Assembly (NCBI GenBank): GCA_036874045.1
Contig: JAZBRI010000003.1
Location: 5,716,501-5,780,500, forward strand
Reading direction: 5' to 3'
Source of the DNA: Cymodocea nodosa
Lineage: Eukaryota; Streptophyta; Magnoliopsida; Alismatales; Cymodoceaceae
Length of the DNA: 64,000 bases
Of the stretch, positions 27,201-35,350 are shown piece after piece. Position 1 is the stretch's first letter. Each line of letters begins with the position of its first letter. The notes beneath the pieces are model-generated. The model did not search any database and was not told where the DNA came from. It saw only the letters and a program-made list of their open reading frames with translations. Position numbers and translations under genes: made by a program.

Positions 27201-30200
27201 ACCTAACATGGATCTAGAGAGAGAGAGAGGAGGGAGCACCTCATCAAAGCATTTAAACATCTCCATTTAATGAACAAGTACATTGTTAATGGCCAATCAC
27301 CTTGCACAAATGGCAATGGAATAAATCTCAATATGCAATCTATCAATGGCAAAACCCCAAATATCGAAGGTATTAGTTAGTCCTCCATCATGCCAAAGAC
27401 CTCACCTTCACCTCCTTTCCTCCGGCCTCATCTCCTCACGTGACATGTTAATAATTTACTCTTTCTATAAACTACATAAATTATTATAGCAAAAGGAACA
27501 AATGCTTTGATTATAAAGTTTATAGATTGTGCTCGTTTCCAAAGCAATATGTGGTAAAGTAAAAGGTCAGCCTTTTACAAAACTTAAAGTTTTATGATAA
27601 TGAATATTATAAATTAAATTTTCTTTTTTATTTCATGCAGATGAAGTATTTACTTATGTATATCCATGATGAAAAACATTTTAAAAAAACAAAAATTTTA
27701 GTAGCAAAACAAACGAGAATGACTGCAGAATTTAAGTGAACTTTAGACCAATATATATAAATTTGATGATATTAGGCCTTACACCCAAGGTTTCAAATAT
27801 CAGCATTTGGTCCCCTAAAAAAAGGAAATTATAGAGGATTGAGGATTTTAACAGTGGAAATGCAATACTTTTGTGGAAATAGTTAAAAAACTCTAAATTT
27901 CAACTTAAAACTCAGAGATAAAATAAAAGAAGCTATGATAAGCATATAAAAACACCTAAATAAACTTTCTAAGAAATCATCATGTACAAAATGTCAATTA
28001 GATAAATATATAATAATCGCATGCATGAGAAAAGTTTTTTTCTTCTTTTCCCTAGATAAACACTCTTTTTATGTCTTTTTTTTCTCTCTTTTTATGTGTT
28101 TTTATCATCATATTCGTTTTTATAATTTCAGTAATAATTTTTTGTTCATTTTTCTGTCCCCCTCCTTTTTCTTCTTTTTCCATTTTCTTTCTCTCTTTTT
28201 TTCCTTTTCCCTCCTCCCTTCTTCCTTTTCTTTTTTTTATTCATATGCTCTCCCTTCTCTCCTCCTCACCTTTGTTTCTTTTTTTTCTTTCAAATGCTTC
28301 ATCCTCTCTTTTTTTACCCTAAAATACCTACTACAACAACAGGGGGATGTGCACGAGCCCAAGTGCAAAAGAGCTGCCAAGCACAAAGATGAAAGTTGCA
28401 CAAGAGCAACATCAAAGGGGCAATGGTGTAGTTACAGCAAAAATGGGGGCTAGAGCCCTAGCAATCACAAGAGGTACTTAGACAAGAGAGAAACAACTCT
28501 ATTGGAGCCATTGGAAGTGGTAGATGGCCTAGCCAGCTTTGGACATCAACCTTCTGATGGAGGGTGGCAGAATGCATGGGTTGTTGGTGGCTTTGATGTC
28601 ATCCAAGGCCCCATTGTCTAGAGTCAACCCATCGTTCTGAAGCCCAATGCAGATTGGCCAATCCAGAAGTTCAAGTAGGTTTCATATTGAACCCACCAAA
28701 AAAAATTCAGAACAGCAAAAAGTCACCAATAAAGATCAATACGTGAAACCATGATTACACCCTCTTGAATAAAGACAAGCATATGAAATGTATCCCTTAC
28801 AACAGTGCTTGAAATTGACCATAGCTATAATTTTTTCTCTAAATTATTGCATCATCTTTTTCTATCATAATGGAAATATTCTTCTAAAAAGGAACAAAAA
28901 TACTCAACAAGGTAAACATTAAATAACAAAATGACAGAAATGGCAGCATATATAATCTCCTAGATTTTTATAGAAGGCTTACTTCAGTAAAAAAGCATTG
29001 TCACGTGTATGCTCAAAGGATTTTGCTATTGCATCACTCATCCACTCCAAGAAACTTTTGACATAATCGATTGTGCTTGTAGCGACATTTGTCAAGAAGA
29101 AGACTGGGAAGGATAAATGATGTTGTGTCCAATACTGTATTTCCACCAAGGTTGGTTCAGATTTCTATCTTTAAACAACAAAAAGCAAACTAATGGAACA
29201 ATCTGACCTGTTCCAAAATCAAAAGAAGTTCCAATGCACGGCCAGCTGTATCAATGGGCAACAATACATTGCCATCTCCTCTGAGTGCCTTGACTATTGT
29301 ATCTGAAAAAGAATGAGTAATGGAAAAAATAGTTAAATCAATAAACAAAATGCTATGCAGTGATATTTAAGCATTCATTTACTTCTCAATAATAACAATG
29401 TCTATATCTCACTATGTGGATTTCACCACATAAATCTTTTTCTTCCATTAATTTTTATCCATAGCTAGATCGACTGTTAAATTATATAATTTTATATCTT
29501 CTTTCACTATTTATAATGAAGTAAAGTTCATTACTTCTCAAAAAGGGAAAAAAAATAGATGCTTCTATTGAAAAATAAAAGATAAAGGTTGGTTGAAGAT
29601 GGTAAATAATAATCACATGGTTGTCCAATTCATGTTTAGAGAAATAGTAAAAAGTTACCTACAAATTCTTGTTCTTTTTGGCGTCTTGAAGGATGATTGT
29701 TCAAAGCATTATAAGCATCTGTTATCAGCACTGCTGGCCTCACAAAAGATTCAAGAACAGTCCCATTCAAGAGCCTATATAAATAGATGAGCATTTATTT
29801 TCTTGATTATTAGAAAATCAAATAAACAATATACACATTTATGTAACGCATGCAACACCACATATGACAGGAGAAACATCTGTCAGTCCCTGACCCCTTG
29901 ACAATAAAGTACTTTAGCCAGTCCCTCAACAGGGCTTTGAAGCACTAATGCATGCATTTTGAGTCTGTAGTAGTACAAGGACAAACCGCTCTTTCCGGTG
30001 GTTGAAATCAACAGCATAAATGACATCTTCCCCATCTTTGGTTAGCTTCCAGACAGTGCCACCCAGAAGATGACCAGAAACATGAGGAGCAATTACTATT
30101 CCCTCACCTTTCCCTATCAAAGTTAAAATTTCAAAAAAGATAATAAATAAATACAAGTTGGTTCTTAACTAGCCTTGAAATTCACAAGAATATTATAGGC

Positions 30201-33200
30201 AACCAACCAGACATATGATGGTTTTGAGAGTAAGTCAGTCTAGTGAAGTTCTGGAATGCAGAGTCAACATCATCAAGTGTGAACAAATCGAAGTCAGAAA
30301 CTTGCTGCAGAATAACATAAAATTGACTTAGGTTCACATATAAAGTTCAATTTAAAAGTTGTAATCATAAGAAGCAACAAAAGACAATTGGTTTCCATAC
30401 GGAGCATGAAAAATAAAACAAAAACAAGAAACAAAAGTAAGACAAAAAGTTCCTAACTTCACAAAGACAGAGAAAGGTGAACCATCTGCAACAAAGAACT
30501 AATTCTTAAATCAAACAAAGTAAAAGGAAATACCAAATGTCTCTCTATGACTAGAAAACACAATAAACCAAGTGATACATGGTATAGTTTCAAAAAAATG
30601 AATAACCCTTAACAATAACACACCATTGTCCTTTTTGAGCAGTAACCAAAGAGGCAAAGTCAAAGTCCATCTCAAAAGAGGCTGTTAGAAGATTGGGGGT
30701 TGGACTACTCAATGTCTTCATTCTTAAGGAGACCTCAGGGGCTTCGGGAGGCCCTCTCATTTTGTGGAACAGCAGTAGAATTTCATTGCAGCACAGAGAG
30801 GCTGGGAGCTTCATGGTGTCCGTGGAGCTTGAAGAGTGTGGTAGTGGGCTTTGTTGGGCTGTTACTTCTGTTTATGGCCCTTTTGTTTGCTCATACAAGG
30901 AATCATTCCTGCAGGAAGTGGCTGACTTCAGGGGATGTTCTCTTCCTTGGATTGTGCTGAGAAACTTCAACATGACTTTGGATCCCTTGGAGAGATCTTC
31001 TGGAGGGAATTTCAGTGCTGAGATGCAAATGTTATCGGAGTGGATTGAGAGGTTGGCACTACAAGATCTCCTGATTGAGGGACTTACTTGGTCCAACCTT
31101 TACAAGGAGACACAGTGATGTCAAGGCTGGATAGGATGCTTATTGATAGGGATTGGGAGTCCTCCCGTTCACAATGCTTTGGATTGTAGTCTTCCAAAAG
31201 AATATGTGGTAATCATGTCCTCTTCTTGGTCAACTACAGGAGGGGGGTTTTGTAGATGTTCTTTCAGGCTTGAAAGCAGTCAGCTCAAGGAGGCTGTGTT
31301 CTGTGACTTGGTGAAGGACTCTTCAGCTTTGCACACTCAGGACAATTCAGCAATTGTGAGATTGGCAAAGAAGCTGAAGCACATTCACAGGACAGTATGT
31401 CAGCGGAGGGTGGACTTCACCAAGAAAGCAACAAAGCCACAGCTAAGAAGATGCAGGCAATGAACACCATTTTTGTTTAGAAATTGCTGAACTGTTGGAT
31501 TTATTGCCTGACTCTAGACCTGATCTAAGCAAGAGGGAACAGCTGATATGGAATAATGAACATGCAAGTCTTTTCAGCATCAAGAGTTGTTATTTGAGTC
31601 TAATGGACAACAAGGCCTCTCAACCACATAGGCCATTGACTAAGCTGTTTTGGAAGGCAAGATTACCATTTAAGGTCCAATGCTTCATGTAGCATGATCA
31701 TTTACTCACCAATGCTTACAGTTGAAGTTGGGTACAAGGGGTTTCTACATTGTGTTCTTTCTACAGGGGGCAGAGGAGGATATCCAAGACCTTTTCTTCC
31801 AATGTGGTTTTTTAGATAGGGTTTGGTCTTGTCTGTTAAAGCTTGCTGTTGATTGGGAGTCATTGGCAGATAATTAGGATGGTTTCCTCAAGCATTCAGA
31901 AGATTATTAAAAGGAAGCTCTCTGATGCCAAGCACAGAGCTCTTCTTCTTCTGCATGATGTGTGTTGGGCTATTTGGCTGCACCAGAATTTCATTTTTTT
32001 TTTGAGCATTCCATTCCTTTTTTCAGCTGAGCTTAGGCAGCTTAGACACCTGTCTTGAACACTATGCTCAAAAGTATCAAACTAAAAGGTGATGCTAAGA
32101 TAACTCCTCCTTGAAAATGGTTGAGTCAAAAAGTGAAGGGTGAGAAAAAAGAGGAAAGGTGATCAATTATAAAAACAAAAACAAGTGCATATATAACATG
32201 GCAATAACAATTCATCCATTTGACTAGATAATAATGTAACCAAAATAGGCGACAATGCATAAAAAGTACATTATAAATACTATTGTTCTTTCTATATGAA
32301 TGTCTTCTTCTAAAATATACCATAAATATTGAATGCTTAAAAAATTCTAATAAAACAAGAAGGATTTTATAGTATACATAGTTTCTTTTTGTGTGGAAAT
32401 ATGGATAGAAATTTGAAGAGAAATAAAGATAACAAATATTTGTAATTTGTGTATATGTGAATAAGTGAACTTTTCTCTTCTTCCTTTAGCGTAGAGGAAG
32501 AGGTAGATACACTCAGTCATGAACAACTATCATCCTATAATGAAAGAAGTTTTGACCCATTATATGGGGAAGGGGCCAGAGAAACTCGAATGCTCAAGAC
32601 AAAAGTAGACAAAACAAACCTAGTCCTACAACCTCAAGAAGGATGTCATATATCCAAAAAACCAATAGTGGGAGTAAGGTCATACCACAAATTGCAACAT
32701 CACTCAAGGATTTACCATCTTAGGGTCTACCCTATTGAGTTGCTCCTAAGGGAAAGAGGAGACACTTAAGAAAAGCCACATTGCATAACAGATCTACGTG
32801 TTCAACATTTTAGTGCTTGACTCAAAGGTTGGATCCTAAGCCTTAACATAGTCTACAGTATCATGTAGTACCTTTATTCTATCCGATCATCATCTCTTGG
32901 GTTGAGGGACAAACATTTGGTCCTTCGATTTGTTTAACCATGGCAAGATTTCATTATAGCACTATGGGGATGCTTGTGCCCGTATCAATAAGAAAAAATG
33001 AATTTTGTTTTCACATGAAGAAAATGAAAGACAAGGAAAAAGAGTCAACAGGTAAGAAAAAGGAAATGATAATAAAGAATATGGTATAAAGGCATGAAAG
33101 AGGAAGAGGAAGAGAGAAAAGTAGGGCCAAAAAAAACCATCTAAATAAAATAACAAAAAGGAGGAAAACAAAATACCGATAGATAAAATGAAATACGAAG

Positions 33201-33970
33201 AAAAGTATCACCTTTTCACAAAGAAACTATGGTAATCAAAGCAACTATGCAACCAAGGTGAGTCAAGAAGTCTTCAGGCAATTTGATTGCATATACCGTA
33301 TGCATTTGCATAAACACTCAGACTAATTTAGTTGGGAACTGGTCAAAATGAAATCTAACAAAAGAAATCAATATTGGAAGATTTCCTTTCGTTTATGCAT
33401 GCAGAACTCTACGAAGATACGAAAGCTATGTAATTAACCGCGTGGACTGCGCGAAATAAGAATGTGGCCGCACATTATTACTGCCTACCAAACACAACGC
33501 GAATATCACATATGCTTCAAACATTTGTTCTTACCTTCCGAGACAGATAGTGATCATACATGGTCAGGAGACCCAATCTGTAAACCGGCTCTGTTGAATA
33601 AACTGGAGCAGAAAGTCCAAGGTGTTTCATGGCATAGGGCAAGGCCCCAAGATGCATAACATCTGGTTGTGAAAGCAAGACGGCGTCAACCGAAGAAGCA
33701 ACCCTATAAAGCAAATATTAAGGTTACTTATTTGCCGGAAGGTGAGCAAGCAAGCACTAATGCGCGCAACCCTTCGAAGGTAGGGCTTTGTAGGGACGTG
33801 GCGAATGAGTGTGGTAAGCACCTGGTGAGTGGTTTAAGGAGGGCAACGTCGAAGAGGTCGTTCCAGCCGCAGTCGACAAGGACGTTGAAGCCGTCGATGG
33901 AGACAAGGTAGGAGAGAGGGTTCTCGCAGTACACGCCGGACAGGGGCGTGATCTGCACCGAAGTCCCCAT
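283..33970 (-). CDS. CPSF100: Cleavage and polyadenylation specificity factor subunit 2 (CPSF100), 13 exons, 3' end outside window
   Basis: Non-catalytic CPSF subunit acting with CPSF73 in nuclear pre-mRNA 3'-end formation. Exons (minus): 33970-33822, 33703-33535, 30304-30208, 30113-29987, 29774-29659, 29302-29208, 29134-28983, 19638-19581, 19500-19393, 18859-18607, 17325-17141, 815-720, 381-283. All 12 junctions are GT-AG and keep frame, giving 568 residues; the plant family is about 740, so roughly 170 C-terminal residues lie off the left edge. The start is [15 protein letters not shown] metallo-beta-lactamase fold covers exons 1-4, but the metal motif HxHxDH is replaced by [11 protein letters not shown], as is normal for this inactive subunit. 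Beta-CASP-type sequence follows in exons 5-9 ([25 protein letters not shown]). Exon 10 has an acidic/lysine-rich stretch ([17 protein letters not shown]); exon 11 has [17 protein letters not shown]; exon 13 has [15 protein letters not shown]. Exon identity comes from remembered plant homologues. The introns carry most of the transposons in this window. Confidence 0.96.
1018..1375 (+). repeat. Dispersed repeat, copy A
   Basis: It runs from CAAAAAAGCCCACC through GGATTTCAGTGGATCAAAAG, TTGACATTTTCATAGAATC and GCATTCCTACACAGGTAATC to TTATTATGAACA-like sequence. A second copy lies at 5033-6300 in the same order but is split by two insertions. No coding capacity was recognised; the family is unknown. 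Confidence 0.75.
1385..4412. mobile_element. Foldback/inverted-repeat DNA element, non-autonomous
   Basis: The ends are inverted copies: GTGCACTATGAAAA at 1385 matches, reversed, TTTTCACAATGCAC ending at 4412, and both are followed inward by TGTGCACA, a CATCATTCTC motif and GGTATAAAAGG. A second inverted pair inside is 2488-2736 versus 4059-4308. A third, innermost pair is 2730-2860 versus 2888-3015. No transposase was seen. Purine-rich filler lies at 3710-3860. No clear target duplication was found. The class (MULE, hAT or other) is not determined. Confidence 0.6.
2730..3015. repeat. Near-perfect hairpin, arms about 130 bp, loop 27 bp
   Basis: The left arm ends TTCCATATCATCACTT at 2860, and the right arm starts AAGTGATGATCTTGAAATTC at 2888. 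Both arms share AATTCTAGGA, AATGTTAATTTGAATGATGA and AACTTTACTCTAGAATTTC, with only scattered mismatches. It would fold strongly as RNA or single-stranded DNA. Confidence 0.85.
4424..4440 (+). repeat. Poly-C run of 17
   Basis: A C tract just outside the right end of the foldback element. It reads as G17 in the CPSF100 pre-mRNA. Confidence 0.9.
4501..4624 (+). repeat. 42-bp tandem repeat, three copies
   Basis: The unit begins CAAAGATTCTCACAGTTTAA and ends GGTATGTATAAA. Copies are at 4501-4542, 4543-4584 and 4585-4624; copies 2 and 3 are identical over their shared length and copy 1 differs at one base. The array abuts an RTE LINE fragment. Confidence 0.9.
4640..5032 (+). mobile_element. RTE-type LINE fragment, endonuclease start
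   Basis: One frame reads [20 protein letters not shown] followed by a stop, which matches the start of plant RTE endonucleases (VDTM, N/DVICLQETKW). Near 4985 a second piece reads [17 protein letters not shown] sequence. Many stops; dead copy. Confidence 0.65.
5076..5659 (+). mobile_element. 5'-truncated L1-type LINE insertion
   Basis: Codes for the zinc-binding tail of an L1 reverse transcriptase: [20 protein letters not shown] then [20 protein letters not shown] (CPMC...HLFF). It ends in a short poly-A and is flanked by a target duplication, GGATAGGA at 5068-5075 and 5660-5667. It interrupts repeat copy B. Confidence 0.82.
5870..6196 (+). mobile_element. RTE-type LINE reverse-transcriptase fragment
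   Basis: Reads [16 protein letters not shown], then [19 protein letters not shown], equivalent to the RTE core FIDLEKAYDRVP and YINLIKDMY. Stops are present. It lies inside repeat copy B, between the GAATTCATTTTT and GCATTCCTACACAGG motifs that adjoin in copy A. Confidence 0.72.
6395..6720 (+). mobile_element. RTE-type LINE endonuclease fragment
   Basis: Reads [20 protein letters not shown] and then a Y-ERN-DGI pattern, like the middle of RTE endonucleases (FWEDLDELV, SEKLFIGG, GERN). Several stops; dead. Confidence 0.55.
6725..7910 (+). mobile_element. L1-type LINE relic, C-terminal half of ORF2
   Basis: One frame reads [18 protein letters not shown], a stop, then [19 protein letters not shown] sequence, the hallmark after the RT domain of plant L1 (GGLGIRSLKSFNxALLGKWLWR). 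It is followed by a decayed zf-RVT region ([17 protein letters not shown]). Frameshifts and stops throughout. The orientation is opposite to CPSF100. Confidence 0.75.
8040..8272. mobile_element. MITE, about 230 bp
   Basis: Terminal inverted repeats: left GGTCCATTTGATAATGATTA then TTTTAATCAGCATATGAAAA; right, reversed, AGTGCTATTTGATAACAATT then ATTTCAACTAGTGTATGAAA. Size and ends fit a hAT-like MITE. No coding sequence. Confidence 0.65.
8377..9365 (+). mobile_element. RTE-type LINE reverse-transcriptase relic
   Basis: Reads [16 protein letters not shown] and [16 protein letters not shown] (RT start), then [20 protein letters not shown] where FPI-GLHQGSALSPYLF is expected, [11 protein letters not shown] in place of the catalytic F-ADD block, and a C terminus like [19 protein letters not shown]. 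The catalytic aspartates are changed and stops occur; dead copy. Confidence 0.8.
9558..9705 (+). repeat. 5' LTR of the copia element (148 bp)
   Basis: Starts TGTTAATGTATTTTGTGTTG and ends CCTAATTACT just before the primer site. It differs from the 3' LTR by roughly ten substitutions and a 2-bp indel. It ends in CT rather than CA. Confidence 0.9.
9706..9718 (+). other. Primer-binding site, initiator tRNA-Met
   Basis: TGGTATCAGAGCC matches the classic plant Ty1-copia primer site and abuts the 5' LTR. Confidence 0.9.
14282..14431 (+). repeat. 3' LTR of the copia element (150 bp)
   Basis: Starts TGTTAATGTATTTTGTGTTG after a short polypurine stretch (AAGGAG) and ends CCTAATTATT, followed at once by the CCATT duplication. 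Confidence 0.9.
14437..15130 (+). other. Relatively GC-rich repeat-like stretch, unassigned
   Basis: Its composition differs from the AT-rich surroundings (CACTCGC, CTTGCACTTGCCACTC runs). Overlapping open frames on both strands (e.g. 14513-14821 plus, 14756-15073 minus) have no domain I recognise. It may be the edge of an older retroelement that the copia element landed in. Confidence 0.35.
15910..16135. mobile_element. MITE, about 225 bp, hAT-like
   Basis: Inverted ends: left TAGGCCCTATTTAGAACTAC; right, reversed, TAAGGTCTTGTTTGGAACTG. The interior is rich in AAGCTTATT/AATAAGC-type palindromes. No coding sequence. Confidence 0.6.
16528..16693 (+). mobile_element. tRNA-derived SINE, Au-like
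   Basis: An A-box-like region (GAGCCTTGAAGCAATGGAAA) is followed by a B box, GGTTCGAATCCC, at 16571, then CAACTAGACCTTCTCTGAAC and a T-rich end (CCTTTTTTT). Layout and wording match the angiosperm Au SINE. Not a functional tRNA: no cloverleaf. Confidence 0.72.
17860..18560 (+). mobile_element. Ty1-copia gag/protease remnant in CPSF100 intron 10
   Basis: A zinc-knuckle remnant near 17980 reads [15 protein letters not shown], stop, [12 protein letters not shown] (C-x2-C-x4-H then CWxKFGxPxW). The open part 18069-18392 continues to [20 protein letters not shown] and [14 protein letters not shown], the copia protease context (DSGASxHM, LPxITVxxxNG), with the active-site Asp lost. No LTRs were seen. 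Confidence 0.65.
19940..20050 (+). repeat. GCCTAGGTG-type dispersed repeat
   Basis: Contains GGGTGCCTAGGTGACAAGG and AGCCTTGGCAGCCACCACAC. Related wording recurs at 48630-48900 and at the right edge of the window. Family unknown. Confidence 0.4.
21430..22690 (+). mobile_element. LTR-retrotransposon block (possible LTR/leader)
   Basis: A TATA-like CTATAAATAGA at about 21501 precedes a GC-richer leader. The far end has TTCCCTATGGACTCAACCC and GACCTCGTACGCTTGCGGTT, wording typical of plant LTR 3' portions. No matching partner LTR was found, so borders and class are uncertain. Confidence 0.4.
23195..24190 (-). mobile_element. L1-type LINE 3' fragment
   Basis: The minus strand reads [18 protein letters not shown] followed by a decayed W-KERN-like block ([12 protein letters not shown]), the extreme C terminus of plant L1 ORF2. 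The 3' end is TTGCTGCTAAAAAAC-like near 23200, matching the tail of the element at 47670-47960. Confidence 0.6.
25270..26690 (+). mobile_element. Copia-type LTR region
   Basis: Repeated phrases such as ACCTGAAAATACTCAA and TACCTGAAAACACTTGC, then GGGTAGATGTAGTCGTTAG and an end with CACCCCCTCTCTTGTGAAAC and GATCCTAACAG, follow the pattern of long plant copia LTRs. No internal domains remain. Borders are approximate. Confidence 0.45.
26700..28020. other. CPSF100 intron 7, no recognised feature
   Basis: AT-rich sequence. A minus open frame at 26857-27159 has no recognisable domain. A short GA repeat lies near 27218-27231. Confidence 0.5.
28022..28330 (+). repeat. Long polypyrimidine tract
   Basis: About 300 bases almost only T and C on the plus strand, thus polypurine in the CPSF100 pre-mRNA. 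Open frames here are low-complexity Phe/Ser/Leu and not genes. Shorter mirror-like tracts occur at 3710-3860 and 33000-33120. Confidence 0.8.
28331..28680 (+). other. Unassigned GC-richer stretch following the polypyrimidine tract
   Basis: Looks like part of a retroelement internal region (no stops for short spans, richer in G), but no domain could be recognised. Confidence 0.3.
30660..32060 (+). mobile_element. L1-type LINE relic in CPSF100 intron 2
   Basis: Endonuclease part at 30760-31110: [52 protein letters not shown] and [13 protein letters not shown], then in another frame [15 protein letters not shown]. The RT core is missing. A zf-RVT tail follows at 31495-31700: [36 protein letters not shown]. 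So it is an internally deleted, frameshifted L1, antisense to CPSF100. Confidence 0.85.
32080..33530. other. Rest of CPSF100 intron 2
   Basis: AT-rich, with a polypurine stretch at 33000-33120. No gene recognised. Confidence 0.5.
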
Positions 33971-35350
33971 TTCAGTCGAACCCCAGAGGAACAGGGGAGG
34001 AAGAGGAGCAGGAGAAGGTTTTGAAAGTCACAGGGCTTTCGGCTTCCTTACTTCCGGGGACGCTCCATGATGTACTTGGATCGAGTCCTTTGGAAAAATT
34101 TTCAGATTTAAAAACATCAATTTTTATACCGGAAAAATAAAAAATCAAAGTAAAATAAAGTTCCCAACTTTCAACCTAATTTTACAGATCTTCGAGTATC
34201 GTAAGAAGAATTTTCTATGATATTAATTGTTATACCTATGTTGAAATTTCTATGTTTTATTGTCATTCCATGCATATCTTCGAGTATTAGTAGCTCTTTC
34301 ACTTCACACTTATTCTAAAAGGCTTTAAGGTAACTCCTTTCAAGGTCTTGGTAATCTTCAAGGTCTAATCAGTCTATAAGAAAAAAAATTTATTGTCAAA
34401 ATTATCTACATTCTTTTCCATCATTTTTATATTGTACTAGACTAAAATTTACTTTCTTTCATTTCTAATCTATAAATTTCATTCAACACTAAACCCTTCT
34501 AAGATAAAAGAGAGATTATTTACTTAATTTTAATTTAAAATTTCGCTTAATATCAAAATAGGTTCATAGGTCATTTGTGAACATAAAAAAGTCTAAAAAT
34601 TCACAAGTAAAAAGATATACTAAGATAAAATTTCACAGTATAAAAAATTAAACTTTCACTTAATTTTGTTTAAACATAAAAATATAAAAAATTACAAATA
34701 AAAAGATGTATTGATACAAAATCTTGTATTAGTATTAAAAATAAAGAAAACTTAACCCTTCAATCGTTGTCAATTAATTTTAAATTAAACTGTCACTTTG
34801 ACGCCTGAAATGGCTAATTGCTTAATTGACCGATCACGAATGATGCTTCGACCAAGTCAGTTCCTTTAAGTCCGATTAAACGCATTGCCATTGCGCCCAA
34901 AGAAAGTTTCGAGGAAGAAATCAGCAGAGCTTGTATTACATTGCGAGCTCTCAAAATTCTCTCAAAAGTCCAGCAACTAAACTAAGCATATGGAAACTTT
35001 ATACAAGTTATAAAAATATTAACTTCTGAAAAACCAAGAATCAAGATTAGTGAACTTGAATGTAAACAACAATCATGCACAATAATGGATGGATAGGCAT
35101 GGGCTCCAACGAAGGACCACAATGAGTGATTCGCTATCCAGATGAATCAATATAATTAGGCAGCGCACAGACTACCATCCTTGAGTACAAGCCATACCAA
35201 AGGAATGAATGGATTTCGATTTTCATATACAAACATCACTAAAACGAATACACTCAACTCAACTCAACTCAACTCAACTCAACTCATTGGAGTCCCTGCG
35301 TTTACAGAGTCGACATGAAAGCAATGCAAACAAGGGGAACGCACAGGCCG
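33971..35350. other. Intergenic: CPSF100 5' region and 3' flank of the coiled-coil gene
   Basis: Holds the presumed CPSF100 promoter and 5' UTR just above 33970 (GC-richer to about 34080), then AT-rich DNA. A CAACT pentamer repeat lies at its right end. No TATA box can be assigned with confidence. Confidence 0.45.
35250..35287 (+). repeat. (CTCAA)n microsatellite
   Basis: About seven tandem CTCAA units, in the 3' flank of the coiled-coil gene. Confidence 0.95.

Noticed and set aside
28025..28453. 142-aa plus-strand open frame
   Set aside because: Low-complexity Phe/Ser/Leu translation of a polypyrimidine tract.
29593..29790. Plus-strand 65-aa open frame
   Set aside because: Antisense shadow of CPSF100 exon 5.
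33669..33911. Plus-strand 80-aa open frame
   Set aside because: Antisense shadow of CPSF100 exons 1 and 2.
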